Assembly: GCA_037043015.1 (NCBI GenBank)
Contig: CM073324.1
Coordinates: 3,217,413 to 3,281,412, forward strand
Direction: 5' to 3'
Source of the DNA: Bryum argenteum
Taxonomy: Eukaryota > Streptophyta > Bryopsida > Bryales > Bryaceae
Length of the DNA: 64,000 bases
Shown: in pieces, positions 23,601-35,670 of the stretch
Numbering within the stretch: position 1 is the stretch's first letter
Layout: each line of letters begins with the position of its first letter
Position numbers and translations under genes: made by a program
Notes under the pieces: model-generated
Told to the model about the DNA's origin: nothing
The model's database searches: none
What the model saw: only the letters and a program-made list of their open reading frames with translations

Positions 23601-24774
23601 GGAATCCGGCCATGGAGATCATTATTCGACACATCGAACTGCAAGAGGGACGAGTTTCTTCCAAGCGTCGCCGGGATGCTACCATTGAGCTTGTTCATGT
23701 ACAACTTCAAATCATACAACTTCGTCAGGTTCACAACATCCTCCGGAATGGCTCCCTCCAGACTGTTGTTCTGCAAGTGAACCACAGCGAGATTGGGGAG
23801 CTTCATTAACTCCGACGGAATATGCCCCGTGAGGTTGTTCTCGGACAGATCAAGGTCTGTCAACGAAACCAAGTTGCCAATCTCCGCGGGAATTCGTCCA
23901 GTGAGGGAATTTTTATACAACTCTAACCACTGCAGTTTCGTGAGCGTCATGACCGACACGGGAATCACCCCAGTGAGTTCATTATTCGACAGATCCAAGT
24001 ACTGCAGGTTTTGGAAAGCACCGAGCCACGACGGGAGCGGGCCACGAAGTCCACACCCTGCACACTCAAAGTACTGAAGCGCTTGTAGATTTTGCAACGC
24101 GTTTGGCAATGTGGAAGAGAAGAGATTCCAGGACAGGACGAGGTGCTGAAGGTTGACAAGCTCGCCGAGTTCGGAAGGGAAGGCGCCAGTGAGCCCTGTT
24201 GCTGCCAAGTCCAGCACTTGGAGATGGCGAAGTTGGCCGAGGCCGGAGGGGATGCTCTCTCCTGTGAAGGAGTTCAAGGAGAGGTTGAGGTAGCGGAGGT
24301 TCTGGAGTGGTATGACAATTGCACCGGAGAAGTTGTTGGCACCCAGATTGAGATGCTCCAAGTGCGTGCACTGATCAAGCTCCGGAGGCAGAGGTCCGGA
24401 GATGTGATTTTCTTGCAGTTTTAGGGACGTGAGATTGCGTAATTGGCATATTGGTAAGTGCAGATCAGCTTTGCTCGTTAGCTTCATTCTTGAGAGGTCC
24501 ACCCCTGGCAATGATGGACCTTCCTTTTCAGTGATGAGATTCAACTTATTTCCGCAATCGAAGCATGCTATCGAACGAGCTTACCTGTGACATAGCCGTC
24601 AGAAGTGCATGTGATTCCCGTCCAAGTGCACGGAGGAGTGTTTTGCTGCCAATTCGACAACATAGACTGATCATCTACGACAAAACTTCGAAAGTCCAAT
24701 AATATCTGCCCTTCAGGCACAGCCATAGCCACGCTGAGCAGGAACATCAACAAACTCAAAACCGTAGATGCCAT
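20681..24774 (-). CDS. LRR receptor-like serine/threonine kinase, class XI (HAESA/HSL-like)
   Basis: This is a plasma-membrane receptor kinase predicted to sense a peptide ligand through its ectodomain. Seven exons join in frame: 24774-24585, 24504-23568, 23472-22994, 22407-21821, 21686-21495, 21328-21151, 21024-20681. They give 968 residues. A signal peptide of about 18 residues is followed by the paired-Cys cap ([10 protein letters not shown]), about 20 LRRs of the LxxLxLxxNxLTGxIPxxI type, a membrane segment at about 617-642 and a KKKKK stop-transfer signal. The kinase is complete: glycine loop [10 protein letters not shown] (681-690), Lys702, HRDIKANN (810-817), DFG (830-832), then [11 protein letters not shown] and [17 protein letters not shown]. 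It is an RD kinase. Intron 3 (22993-22408) appears to use a GC donor: only CCTCCAG|GCATGC joined to TCAG|AGATTGG restores the broken LRR. The LRR exons are GC-richer than the kinase exons. The HAESA-like placement is by overall resemblance. Confidence 0.93.
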
Positions 24775-25471
24775 GGAAACGAGTGTTAAGCAATGGCATA
24801 AGACGCAACAAAGTCAATGCACGAATTCTTCCGTGGGAGAATTGTGAGCATTTTGTGCAGCAATGGGAGGCATGTTTAAGGGCGGATTGGGTGGAGCACT
24901 TTGAGGGTACGAGTGCCGTGAGAGAGATACGAATGGAGCGTTACAGCGATCGAGCAGGGGCTCACCAACTCTAAACCAGCTTTGCTTTGGTTGTTGTGCT
25001 CGTCTTGTGCAACATGTGCATGCACATTCTCAACTTATCCTTACATCATCATTCGCCTTCAGTTACCATTAGATCAGTCTGACCAGTCAAAATTTCCTTT
25101 CTTGTGTGATCTGAACTCCCGGATTCCTTCATCTGATACTTTCAATGGAGATTTTTGTGAAACGGGCTTGGCCATCCAATTCGTACCCCCACAGTTCAAC
25201 TTATCCTCACATTATGAGCCTTTATCTACATTGAATCAGTCTGATCGAGTCTTTACTGCATGAATTGCAGTCACGAATAGCTACTTCTGATGATTTCTAC
25301 ATCCATGGCCGGAGGGGCAAATCATGCACATTATGCACTAAACTTACAAGCAGCAGGTGGACTCCAATAGCAACCCGCTTTGATCGAATGAGAAAATGGT
25401 AATGATCATGGAAAGCAGCACCTTGGTTATATGCTACGAGGGATTCCTGAATCACTGGAACCATGGTTTCA
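24775..25471. other. Upstream region of the LRR receptor kinase; no gene
   Basis: This is the expected promoter of the minus-strand receptor kinase. No reading frame here has family resemblance. The region ends where the repeated AT-rich block that is duplicated at 27.4 kb and 52 kb begins. Confidence 0.45.
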
Positions 25472-26045
25472 AAACAAGAAAAAGGTAGGACCGTAAGGGC
25501 TCTGTCTTACACTCTACATTTAAAAGAAAATCATACATTAACCAATGTAATACTAAATAGTGAATTTGGTATTTGGGTTACTCTTTGTGCATTTAATCCT
25601 TTTATTGACAAAAATTGAATATGAATGGATATAAATTTTATGTAAACTATACCCAATTATTCACAACCACAATATCTATACAAAGTGTAATATTCAATTT
25701 TCAATGATTAATATCTTATATTCAATGAGTAATATCTAATATGCAATTTTTAATGTTTATTTTTAAATTATTAAATGATATCCCTAATGTTCAATGTCTA
25801 ATATTTGGTTGTGGTATTTTATGCTTGCTCACTATTAAATGTTGAAAATCAAATACTTGGTTTAAAATATGATTGAACATAATTATATATAGACATTTGT
25901 TTCAATTTTAATATTTACATAGTGTATTTATTACAAATGTTGTATTTGGATTATACACAATTGTTTCCAATAAAAATACCCTACATTGAAGAGTTCACAA
26001 ATTATATTTTATTTATTTTGATTGATGTGTATTTGTTCAAATAAA

Positions 26046-26234
26046 TCAAAATGAGGTTGCATTTTTTGAAAACTTTGGTAATATAGTTGGTAGTTTAAAA
26101 GCACAATATATAGGTTTATGATGATCCGGCCAATATGCATCTGTAACACCATATTTAGCATCTACTCTGAGAATGTTTGTCCAAATATGATCTCTCAAAC
26201 AATAATCTATGTAAAAGTATTGAATAGACTTCAA
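26046..26234 (-). pseudogene. 62-residue open frame, possible remnant of an endonuclease-like protein
   Basis: The frame includes IDYCLRDHIWTN and ends with YWPDHHKPIYCAFKLP. The inverted copy at 51969-52157 reads YWSDHHKPIYCAF at the same place. An Ile-Asp-Tyr followed some 30 residues later by Ser-Asp-His-x-Pro-Ile resembles the end of exonuclease/endonuclease/phosphatase domains, as carried by LINEs and some Helentrons. Only about 60 residues remain, and the upstream sequence is minisatellite in both copies. The two copies differ by a few amino acid changes and are both open. The assignment is tentative. Confidence 0.3.
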
Positions 26235-26279
26235 ATAGCAAGTTGGGTAAAATGTGTAATTTGAGCGATTGGAGTGATT

Positions 26280-26690
26280 GGAGTTATTTAAGTATTCAAA
26301 GAATTAAATATTTAAAGTATTGTATTAATGAAGTATTAAAGTTTTTGAAGTATTCGAAGTATTCGAAGTATTTGAAGTATCGAAGTATTTGAGGTATTGA
26401 GAATTCAGAGTATTTGAGATATTTGTAGTATTAAAGGTATATGAACTATTTGAAGTATTGATGTAATTGAGGTATTGAGAATTGGAGTAATTGGAGTAAT
26501 TGAAGTATTTGAGTAATTGGAGTTATTGGAGTATTTGAGTATTTGGAGTAATTGAAGTATTTGAATATTTGGAGTAATTGAAGTATTTGAGTATTTGGAG
26601 TATTTGACAGAGTATTTGGGTTTTGAATATTTGGGTTTTGAGTATTTGAAGTATTTGAGTATTTGTATATTTGGGTTTTGGAGTGCACAT
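26280..26690. repeat. Degenerate minisatellite of a ~9-bp motif (GTATTTGAA)
   Basis: The plus strand is a near-continuous run of variants of GTATTTGAAGTATTTGAG, with periods mostly 9 bp and higher-order blocks of about 27 bp. Related arrays lie at 28126-28395 and, inverted, at 51301-51945. Long open frames of Asn, Thr, Ser, Tyr and Gln repeats across it are products of the repeat and are not treated as genes. Confidence 0.9.
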
Positions 26691-28125
26691 TGGAGATTAT
26701 TTATATAAGTGCACTTTTATACATACAAGTGCACAATTGCTTAATTGAGTGTTAATTTCTATTTATTGTCAGAGATACAATTTTGATGAGATGTACATTT
26801 GATACATAGATGACTTCTTAGATGTACATCTCATTTAAATTGTGTGTGATAAATGAATAGGAGTTTTGTCTCATAAGACAACCGTAAGGTCCACCTTACG
26901 TACATGCTACAGCCGGCTTGCGGCCTTTCATGTGATGCATGGAAGATGGTGTAACTTTGTGGAGAGTTACTCAATACTTGGTGACAAGCTATAAGGTATA
27001 AGCACCTAAAAGCGACCACCCCCCTAAAAGCGCGAATGTCAGATTCTAGCTTTAATGAAGATGAGCACCCTACAATTACTCTTAGTGTACCTCATGCGTA
27101 CATACAGTAGGGTGTCCTATGTCGGTTACTTCTAAAATTTGTAATTATTATTGTGAGTGTAAAAATAAAGAAACTTCGTTTTTTCTATTTGCTAATCGGT
27201 GAAAAATAGGAAGTCACCCATTCCACCATTCCAAGTATAGTGAACTGCTTAAATGCACGAAAATAGGTGTTCATACCTTACAAGTGGATTGCATACCAAT
27301 TGTGTGTTCTGACCAAGTTTCCTTAATTTCTATTCAAAATCTAAAAGATACCGTGTCAAATCGAAAGGAAACAAGAAAACGGTAGGACCGTAAGGGCTCT
27401 GTTTTACACTCTACATTTTTAAAAAGATCATACATTAACCAATATAATACAAAATAGTGAATTTGGTATTTGGGTTACTCTTTGTGCATTTGATTCTTTT
27501 ATTGACAAAAATTGAATATGAATGAATATAAACTTTATGTAAACTATACCCAATTATTCACAACCACAATATCTATACAAAGTGCAATATTCAATTTTCA
27601 ATGATTAATATCGTATATTCAATGATTAATATCTAATATGCAATTTTTAATGTTTATTTTTAAATTATTAAATGATATCCCTAATGTTCAATGTCTAATA
27701 TTTGGTTGTGGTATTTTATGCTTGATCACTATTAAATGTTGAAAATCAAATTCTTAGTTTAAAATATGATTGAACATTACTCCGTATAGACATAGTATTA
27801 TATATAGACATTTGTTTCAATTTTAATATTTACATAGTGTCTTCATTACAAAAGTTGTATTTGGATTATACACAATTGTTTCCAATTAAAATACTCAACA
27901 TTGAAGAGTTTACAAATTATATTTTATTTATTTTGATTGATGTGTATTTTTTCAAATAAATCAAAATAAGGTTGCATTTTTTGAAAACTTTGGTAATATA
28001 GTTGGTAGTTTAAAAGCACAATATATAGGTTTATGATGAGCCGGCCAATATGCATCTATAACACCATATTCACCATATTTTGCATTTACTCCAAGGATGT
28101 TTGTCCAAATATGTTTGTCCAAGTA

Positions 28126-28395
28126 TTGAAGTATTGATGTAATTGAGGTATTGAGAACTGAAATAATTGGGGTAATTATAGTAATTGGAGTGATTGAAGT
28201 ACTTGCAGAATTTGAAGTATTTGAAGTATTGAAGTATTATAGGATTGAAGTATTTGAAGTATTGATGTAATTAAGGGATTGAGAATTGGAGTAATTGAAG
28301 TATTTGAAGTATTGAAGTGTTGATGTATGGAAGTATTGAAGTATTGAGTATTGAAATATTGAAGTATTGAAGTATTGGAGTATTGGAAAATATTG
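28126..28395. repeat. Second GTATTTGAA minisatellite array
   Basis: This is the same 9-bp motif family as at 26280-26690, here with more GTATTGAAG units. It joins the second AT-rich block directly to the segment starting at 28396. In the inverted right-hand copy the same array sits between the same two neighbours, so the arrays travelled with the duplicated block. Confidence 0.88.
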
Positions 28396-29067
28396 CATAG
28401 GGCAGCGCTGCAAAAACAGAAAACACCATTAATATCTGAATACATCACCATCGATTTTACCAAGCAAAAAGGGTAAGATTTTACCAAGCAAAAAGGTAAG
28501 AACATACCGTTATAACTGAGAAAGTTGAGATAATGGTAGTATGAAAGCGCGACGAAGTGAGAAAGTTGAGATAATGGTAGTATGAAAGCGCGACGAAGTA
28601 GAGCACATTCGACAGGAATGTCGACATGAACAAATGAACCCATGGAGCAAACAGAAGATTTCTAATAAAAAACTATTTGATCTCTGAAATTCTACATAGA
28701 GTTGAGAGTGAAAAATGGTAGATAGCTAACCTCGCTTTGGTATTGAGATGACTTGTACACTCCTCAAGTAGAAGCAAAGACTTGCCCATTTGCAGATGCT
28801 GCTCCACCAGCAGCCGGGCTAACAGAATGCGCATCTGCTAAGGAGTTGGAAACCCTATCTCAACGACACAGGAGTTGGAAATCCTATCTCAGCGACACAG
28901 ACCACTGATCCATGCGAGCATGGGCTAGGGTGTACTCCAAAGCAACCATGAGAGCACATCACAAATGTATGACAATTGCAAAACACAGCTTAGAAGTGTA
29001 AAAGCGAAGGAAATCTATATCAACTTTGCTTCCAGATCCTTCCAAGCTTCCTCACAATATCGTCATA
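28396..29067. repeat. Segment duplicated in inverted orientation at 50.7-51.3 kb
   Basis: This stretch is the reverse complement of about 50713-51300 with scattered differences. Read on the minus strand it contains an open block starting MRILLARLLVEQ and ending LLLLEECTSHLNTKAR before a GTTAGC donor; the right copy reads LLLLDESTSHLNTKAR. This resembles the Walker B and D-loop of an ABC ATPase, but the surrounding ABC signature was not found. An upstream open block reads YDDIVRKLGRIWKQS. I treat it as a duplicated gene fragment of uncertain origin. The rest, 29068-29442, holds nothing recognisable. Confidence 0.6.
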
Positions 29068-29442
29068 CAATTGGAGGCTCTAATCACAGCGGGAGATCGC
29101 CAACCACTTGTCGATTGGTCACAAGTTAAAGCCAGCTGTTGATGGAAGTCAGACGGTTTGTTGTAGCAATGAGAGATCTGAAGCCAAACCCACAGGAACA
29201 AATGAACATACCCTCTAGGTCCACATTCACGACGAAATACAATAGACTAGACTACAATAACCATTGTACCACAATACGATAATCATCAGATTAAAATAGT
29301 ACTTTATTCATCAGTACCTGGCTTCTTCCTCCAACTCCACCGACAAACAATGTAACAAATTGCTGCATACACACTACAGCCGAATCCAAGTTATAATCTA
29401 AATCAATCATATGTAATGCAAGAACCCATTGTAATCTCTTAG

Positions 29443-29879
29443 AACCTCAATTCTGTTAAAATGGCACAATTCCTTGTGCCATATATTGCCAAAGCCATGT
29501 TGTGCCAATTTGGTCGCGTTTATGAAACGTGCCATTTTACCGGCATATTTTTGAACTCAAAATCTCAAAGATTTATGCTTGCAAAATGGCACGTTTTTTA
29601 ATATCACCCACATCTTCCATTATATCAACAAATTTCTGTAATATCATCAAAAATTCCATAATATCACACTATTTGATGAATTTTGACCTTCAAATTCTGT
29701 CGAGGGGCAGTTTTTTCTCAACGGCCGCTCAGAAATATCTCTGGTTTTGAGCGGCCGCTCAGAAAAATTTGCTCTATTATGTCAAAAAAATGACAAAAAC
29801 GAGTGTTGTTTTTTTCATTTTTTCCACCTTAAATCGTGCCATTTTACCAGAATATTGCCAAATTAACGGAATTGAGGTT
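29443..29879. mobile_element. MITE-like element with AACCTCAATT inverted ends
   Basis: The left end reads AACCTCAATTCTGTTAA and the right end is its inverted match with one difference (TTAACGGAATTGAGGTT). Both sides carry TTAG (29439-29442 and 29880-29883), a plausible target duplication. The 437-bp interior has no coding capacity. It contains two copies of GTGCCATTTTACC near the ends and two GGCCGCTCAGAAA boxes near the middle, one of them within the palindrome GAGCGGCCGCTC. The transposon superfamily is not assigned. Confidence 0.65.
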
Positions 29880-30015
29880 TTAGTCATTATTAACGCATTA
29901 CGCTTGAAGTATTCATGAATAGGAGAGGACAGATCGAACCACAAAATTGGAAATCTGAGATTAGAAAGACCACTATGAACTTTCCTCAAGAGCAAGAAGT
30001 TTGAACGACACATAC

Positions 30016-33000
30016 GTGTACAGATGAGCTAGTACAAACATTCAACAGTTCGTCTGCCAAGTTCAGTTAATCGCCGTTCGTCGCGCTCCACTGAATCTTT
30101 ACCGAAATCATCGCCGGAGCTCCCATCCTGCAACTGTAATACTTGCATAAGCAAGAGTGTATACTCCGAGACAAGCCCATGATCTCAGAACAATATCATT
30201 CGATCCAGCATAGCATAGAACATCTAAGCAAAGCAGGGCAGAAACCTTGGTCCTATTTTGTGGTCCCTTGTCGTCCTTGTATGGTGGTAAGGTTTCAGAC
30301 ACCACCCGCTCAAGCAGGAGCAATACATCACCCGCGATAACAAAAGCATCTTTGTCGACCCAGACTATGGGGTTGATGGTTTCTTCCATGTCCACACCAT
30401 TGTGTTTACCCTTCTTATTACGGCTCCGATAATCCCAGTGCTTTGCATCCACTGTAAAGCGCATCCATAACCAAAGTTGAATTAAAGAGATTTAAGGGGA
30501 CTACTAGACTTGGTTGTAGGCCACTGATAAAAGTCACAATAATGAAAATTATCCCCATCGAAAGTTTTTAATATTGTACAAAGAGTACATGCTAAGTACT
30601 ATATCTTGATTCCTAGAAGTAGCCTTTGGTGCCAAAAACAATGAGTTGGTACAAATGCCCCACGTGGGGATTGTATGAATATGGTGGAATGCACAAAAAT
30701 CCACCTAAAATTTTTAATTTTTGACTAAATTACATCTTGTCAAAAATTTTGCCCTTTGACCGCTAAAAATTGTAAGGAAAGGATGAGTTTTTGGAAAGTA
30801 ATGATACAACATATGTTACCTTAGAAGGTGCTCTCTCTGACCATATAATTATTTTTGTACTTTGCAACTCAAATCTTACCAAATTTGAGTACTTCGTAAC
30901 ATTTTTGACTGCTGTAACGTACTTTTCTGAAAAGCAAGAAGTGCAAATTACAATATGTTCCTAATATTTTTGAAAAAATTTGTCAAGTGATTTGCACACT
31001 CCATCACTCTTTTTACCTAAATCCAAAATTTTTTTAGTACTTTAAGATGTAGAGGGTTCCAAGAAAGGCCATTGAACAAGCAAATTTACAGGATTTAGAG
31101 GGCGTAACGTACTTTTTGATCCACCCTAGTGTGCTTCCACCCTATAGCCGATTTGCCTCTTCTTTTACTTGAATAATGTTGTCGCTGGTGCACACTTGAT
31201 GCATTATATTCGTGCTTAGTGATGCCTTTAAATTTTGAAGCAGGGTATACTCTCAAGACAACTACCTGATAACCTGTACTTGCGCCTTTATGACGAGAGT
31301 GTCAGCAACTGTGAACCCATCCAGTACTTTGGAAAGCTCCATAAACTTCTTCCAACCCAAGTCGTGTTCCTTCTTACAAAATCGGTGCAAAGTATCTGGA
31401 CTCCTCCACAATGAAAAAGCACAGACTCAAAAACCATATCAAGATAGAATAGAGAGACCTCTTCCCTTTACAAAATTTGAGGAAATCCTGATATCAAAGT
31501 TACCACATTTGACGAGTGCATTTGATCAAAAGGAGAAGATTATTGGAAGCTGCCAAGAATGTGCTCACTTGTAAATAGCTTGACACTAACAAGAGTGATC
31601 TATAACATAAGATGTACTACCACTCAGTAACAGGATGCAGATGTAGAGGAGAAAAGAAAGATGCACAGACATGTACTTCATATTATGGTAACGAATAAAT
31701 ATTAAGTTATAAGTTATAACCTTTATAACACAAAGCCACTGTTGAACGAGGAAGCCCCAAGCCTGTCAGAAAGACGGAAAGTTGCGAAGAGAAGCAAAAA
31801 AAAATTGCTGCAGAGTTCCTGTTATGAAGCTGGAAGGTATATGAAACCCTAAACCCAACTAATTTAAACTCTCAAGACAAGCCTATCTCTACCTTGTGTT
31901 AATTTTTCTGATGAATAGTGCGACAACCGAAGGAGCGAGAGTGAACAATTTGAAATTTAACAGTTTTTTTTCCCACAGTAGGGTGTGCGTTACGGGTTGT
32001 ACTACGAAGGAGGTTAGACTTAGCTCCTTAACTCCAACCAACCATGACAAAATTATGGATCCACACACACTGTTCGAGGATCTGAAGAGCCTCATTAGTA
32101 ACAGTTAAAGATCTGAAGCGGGAGACATCCACGCGACGGCATAAACACTTCATGAGGCTAATATTCAACAGTAGATAGGACCCAAACTTGACACAATAAT
32201 CGCTCGCGAAAAATCCGATCAGTATTCGTATACGTTACCGGAGTATTTTGATTTCTTGGGGTCCTTGTTGACAACAGCAATTGTGAACTGCGCAAAGTGA
32301 CTCCATCCTGTATGGAGAGCAGAGTTTAGAGTATTGTAGCACAATCAAGGAGCGCATAAATACTTAAAGAAACAACCACTTCATGCTTCGAAATTTGCAC
32401 AATATACGACATAGAACACATTTTCTTACATACTTTAAATACGGAACCATACCGGGTAAAAGCTTGTCGTAGTCCGCAACACACAAAAACAAGGAGAGAT
32501 GATTACATACATCGCAGCCCTGAGGATAGACTAGGATGTACCTACGACAAAACGCCCAAAAGAAACCCTTATGAGATTACTACTTCTACTCAAAAGCTTT
32601 CACGGCTAAAACCGAGTAACCAAGGGAGAAGTAACACATCACCTGCAACCACATCCTAGCCATGACTTAGAACAACAATACGGCAAGCCAATCTATGAAA
32701 AGATTGACTAGATTAAAAACGAGGATAGCATCCGTAGAACCGAGAACTGGTTCCAATACGAAGCGGATGCTCAAATAGCCACCTTTCTGTTCACGTACTT
32801 GGTCCTCTTACTATACTGAAGCCACTATGATTATCCAACTTCAATGTTGATACTCCAGTATTTTAAACTTTGGTCTGCGAAAGGACGACCATAGTTGCAA
32901 TAAGGCCTCTGACGACGTCGTAAAAGAACTATTCGGAGGACATAAAAGTATCCCTTATTTCTCGAAGCAATAAGAACCTCACCACTTGTAGCCACCAACT

Positions 33001-33157
33001 TCGAAGACATTGCTGCGTAGCTCCCGCTTGCTGATCTCTGAAAAGTTGAGGGCGGCGAAGGCTCATGCTGCTCCCGCGAGCGCCACTCCGTAGCCGGATC
33101 CGACATCGGATACGACAGCTTCGACGACACGGCGGCTTCCGCCAGCGCTCCTCCCAT
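30016..33157 (-). pseudogene. TRAF1a/b (MUSE13/14)-like MATH-domain gene, decayed
   Basis: The intact family are TRAF-like adaptor proteins that help SCF ligases control immune-receptor turnover. Recognisable minus-strand exons are as follows. 33157-32978 holds an EWRSREQ segment. 32541-32453 holds YILVYPQGCDVCNHLSLF. 32307-32239 holds GWSHFAQFTIAVVNKDPKK. 31395-31266 holds DTLHRFCKKEHDLGWKKFMELS and IKAQVQVIR. Further exons near 30490-30250 and 30121-30016 hold DKDAFVIAGDVLLLLERV, KDDKGPQNRTK and RDERRLTELGRRTVE. Splice phases of the central exons still fit. Damage: the exon encoding the start of the MATH domain and the RPFRCLDCQYRRELVRVY exons are absent. An extra base near 30434 shifts the frame after SGCKALG, and a missing base near 30035 shifts it again after RRTVE. 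The gene cannot make a full protein from this locus. The 30.5-31.25 kb interval within it holds nothing recognisable. Confidence 0.85.
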
Positions 33158-33888
33158 TGACTCTCCTCTACAGGCATACCATCGCTCGCTTGCTCACGCG
33201 TTGAACACTCTCTTCCACTCACACAAACACAAACCACTCTTCACTCTTCTTCCAACCCTAATCTTGCTTGCAACATACCCGCAAACCTCCTCACTCCGAC
33301 TCTGTGTCGTCACCACCGCCCGTCATTCCGTGCCCTAATAGCAGCAATTACCAATCCCTGCGAACCCTACAAGCAAGCACGCACAGAAGCCGCAAGCAAA
33401 CAGAAAGCGCAGTAATAAAGCAAAAGAGAGAGCGCGCACTAGGGAGCAGGGGCACAGAAAAGGGAAGAACCAGGGGAGCAGGGGACAGCAACTACTGCTG
33501 CAACAACGAAGAGCTGCAGGAGGGAAAAAAAAACGGTAAGAGAGAAAAGGCTTGTACCTTAGAGAGAGAAAATGCTTGTGTAGGTGTGAACGCATAAGGA
33601 AAAAGGTCATTGGACCTTTTTAGAAACCCGTCGGGGCGCTCAATACAAAGACTGTCAAATGACAGAGCCAATAAAGAAAGCAAGAAAAGATCTTTAAAAA
33701 ATAAAGAAGGGAACAAATGTATGAAAAAATGGGTGAGTTGATTAACACATTGGTTCAACAGAAGAAAAAAAATATCAAATTATTTTTTTCAAGTGAGAGA
33801 CAAGCCCAGGCTACCCAGTCTACACTATTTTCACATGAGTGAGGTATGAGTTTCTACAACTCAGCTCATGTCAATTCTTATTTGTGCT

Positions 33889-34993
33889 TTACACTATTTG
33901 ATGGGTTTTTCCTTCTTTTTCAGGATTATACCAACATTTGGAGGCAAGGTGACCTTTTACTTTGCAATAAGTGCAAATTTTACCTTTCTTCGACGTAGAA
34001 ATTTGTTCACCACCAAGCTTTTTCCATTCTTGCTTTGAGTTTTAAAACCTCGCCTTGGGTAACCTTTGTCGTTTTACAACTTACAACTTTCATAGGCTTT
34101 GGACCACTTTTCATTTTCTTCCTCATTTGTGCACCACTTAGCCTTTTTCTCCTTGATTTTGCACCACTTAGCTTTTTTTCACTTAGTTTTGGATTGCTTA
34201 GCATAATATCCGGTACTCAATATCCATAGACTTGAACCAATCGCTCAAAGTCATAAGTCCTCCAATCATTTACCTTAGCAATAATTTCACTTTGAGGTTT
34301 GAAGTCGTGACCTTGATCAATATCCTTTCCTTCACTATTGAGTATAGTATTTTGACCATAATTATTATTTAAGTTAGATGGTGCATTGAAATTCCTCTCA
34401 AAAGAAGAGCTACCCTCTGTAGCAAGCTGTTCATTTATGTAGTTTGGCGGACCACAATTGAAATCCATACTTTGGCCAACAAGTTGTTCACTTGAATAGT
34501 TTGGCGGACCAAGATTGGAATTTATATTTTGACCAACAACTTGTTCATTCACATAGTTTGGCGGATCAAAATTGAAACTTATATTTTGATCAACAGGTTG
34601 GTAATTCGTATCGCTCTTAGGAACAAAATTTAAATCCATATTTTGATCAATAGTTTCAACATTGTGGGTCCAAAGTTCTGTCAAAGCATCCTTCAACAAG
34701 GGAGCATTAGCTTGATTGAAAGTATTGGTATAATCACCGTAGCAAACATTTAGTGATATTAGGAACTTCTCCCATGATGATTTGTCTTTTCCAGCTTCTT
34801 CAATTATTTTGGCAGCCCCAAGCCAACTCTCAACAAGTGCATATTCAACGTCGCGGTTTTTATATTTGAGATTTGCTATAGTCACTTTTAGTTCCTGAAG
34901 TGCCGCACTCCCTTCTACAATGTGAGTGGCTACACGGTGCACTTGGGCTTTCAAGTTCTCTTGCTCTGCATAGCTCAACTCGTGTGCCATCAT
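33889..34993 (-). pseudogene. Gag-like CCHC zinc-knuckle protein gene, broken (left copy)
   Basis: The predicted ancestral protein is about 370 residues. It has a helical N-terminus (about 1-110), four imperfect repeats of the form GQNIxxNxxPPNYxxEQ (about 115-190), a very basic Lys/Ser/Arg stretch, and a C-terminal zinc knuckle C-x2-C-x4-H-x4-C (CTYCKVKGHLASKC). The layout recalls retrotransposon Gag proteins, but no polymerase gene follows. In this copy a 2-bp deletion and a 1-bp deletion around 34217-34230 end the frame at a stop just before the basic region. The matching region of the copy at 53817 is intact there, while that copy has its own frameshift elsewhere. The two copies therefore died independently. 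Function is unknown; nucleic-acid binding is inferred from the knuckle. Confidence 0.7.
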
Positions 34994-35670
34994 TGATGAT
35001 GATTTAATTTATTTGTTATAATATTTTCCTCAATAGTTTTTCAGTACTAAAAAATGTACTTATATGACGTGAAATGAAAATTGCTATGTCCTTTTACTTT
35101 ACTTGGCTAAAGTCAAAAAAATATAGGAGAATAAAAACCGTAATAGGAGATATTACTTTGGAATTAGCTTCAATGTTTATACTTTGAAACTATAACATAT
35201 TAAATACTAAACTAGAAAAAGAATAAGAAAAACTCCGTACTTATATTGTAGCTGGCCTAAATAGAGTCTTTGTTGAATAGCAAATCACATATAGATATAT
35301 AACATTTATATATGTTGGCATATCACTCATATCTAGATACTTTTACTTTTTTATACATATAACTAAAAAGTCTCATAATTAGGGATAGAAGTGATAGCTC
35401 TCTGTAGTAAGAATTACAGATCAAAGGGTGTCTTGCAGAGTTTGATGCACCCATAGTGAACATTTCAGGACTGGTAGTTTAGGGCATTCTTATGGCGACA
35501 ACTTCAAAAATTCAAGAATAGTCAGAAGAACTTATGATATTAATACAAATAGACCCACACAAGCTTGCAACTTTCTACCTCATGAAAACTGATCAATAAA
35601 TAAATAAGACATATTGAAACTTTGAGAGCATGCGTCAACCCCATGAAAACAATGAATATGTAGTCCTTTG
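34994..35670. other. AT-rich 5' region of the CCHC gene
   Basis: This noncoding stretch separates the start of the CCHC gene from the right inverted end. It is kept almost base for base in the inverted copy (53146-53816), so it belongs to the mobile or duplicated unit. It probably carries the promoter and leader. Confidence 0.5.

Larger units (their letters stand above)
25472..28125. repeat. Duplicated AT-rich block, two direct copies
   Basis: A block that begins GGTAGGACCGTAAGGGCTCTG occurs at about 25472-26270 and again at about 27369-28125, in the same orientation and nearly identical apart from small indels. The second copy lacks the segment that in the first encodes the start of the small open frame at 26234. 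A third, inverted copy lies at about 51946-52621. Between the two direct copies, 26690-27368 is single-copy in this window and I see nothing coding in it. Confidence 0.85.

Noticed and set aside
22902-24424. Long plus-strand frames across 22.9-24.4 kb
   Set aside because: They lie opposite the LRR exons of the receptor kinase and reflect the regular composition of leucine-rich repeats.
26446-26688. Asn/Thr/Tyr/Gln-rich frame (and similar frames at 51506-51878)
   Set aside because: Translation of the 9-bp minisatellite; open in several frames as expected for a repeat with a period divisible by three.
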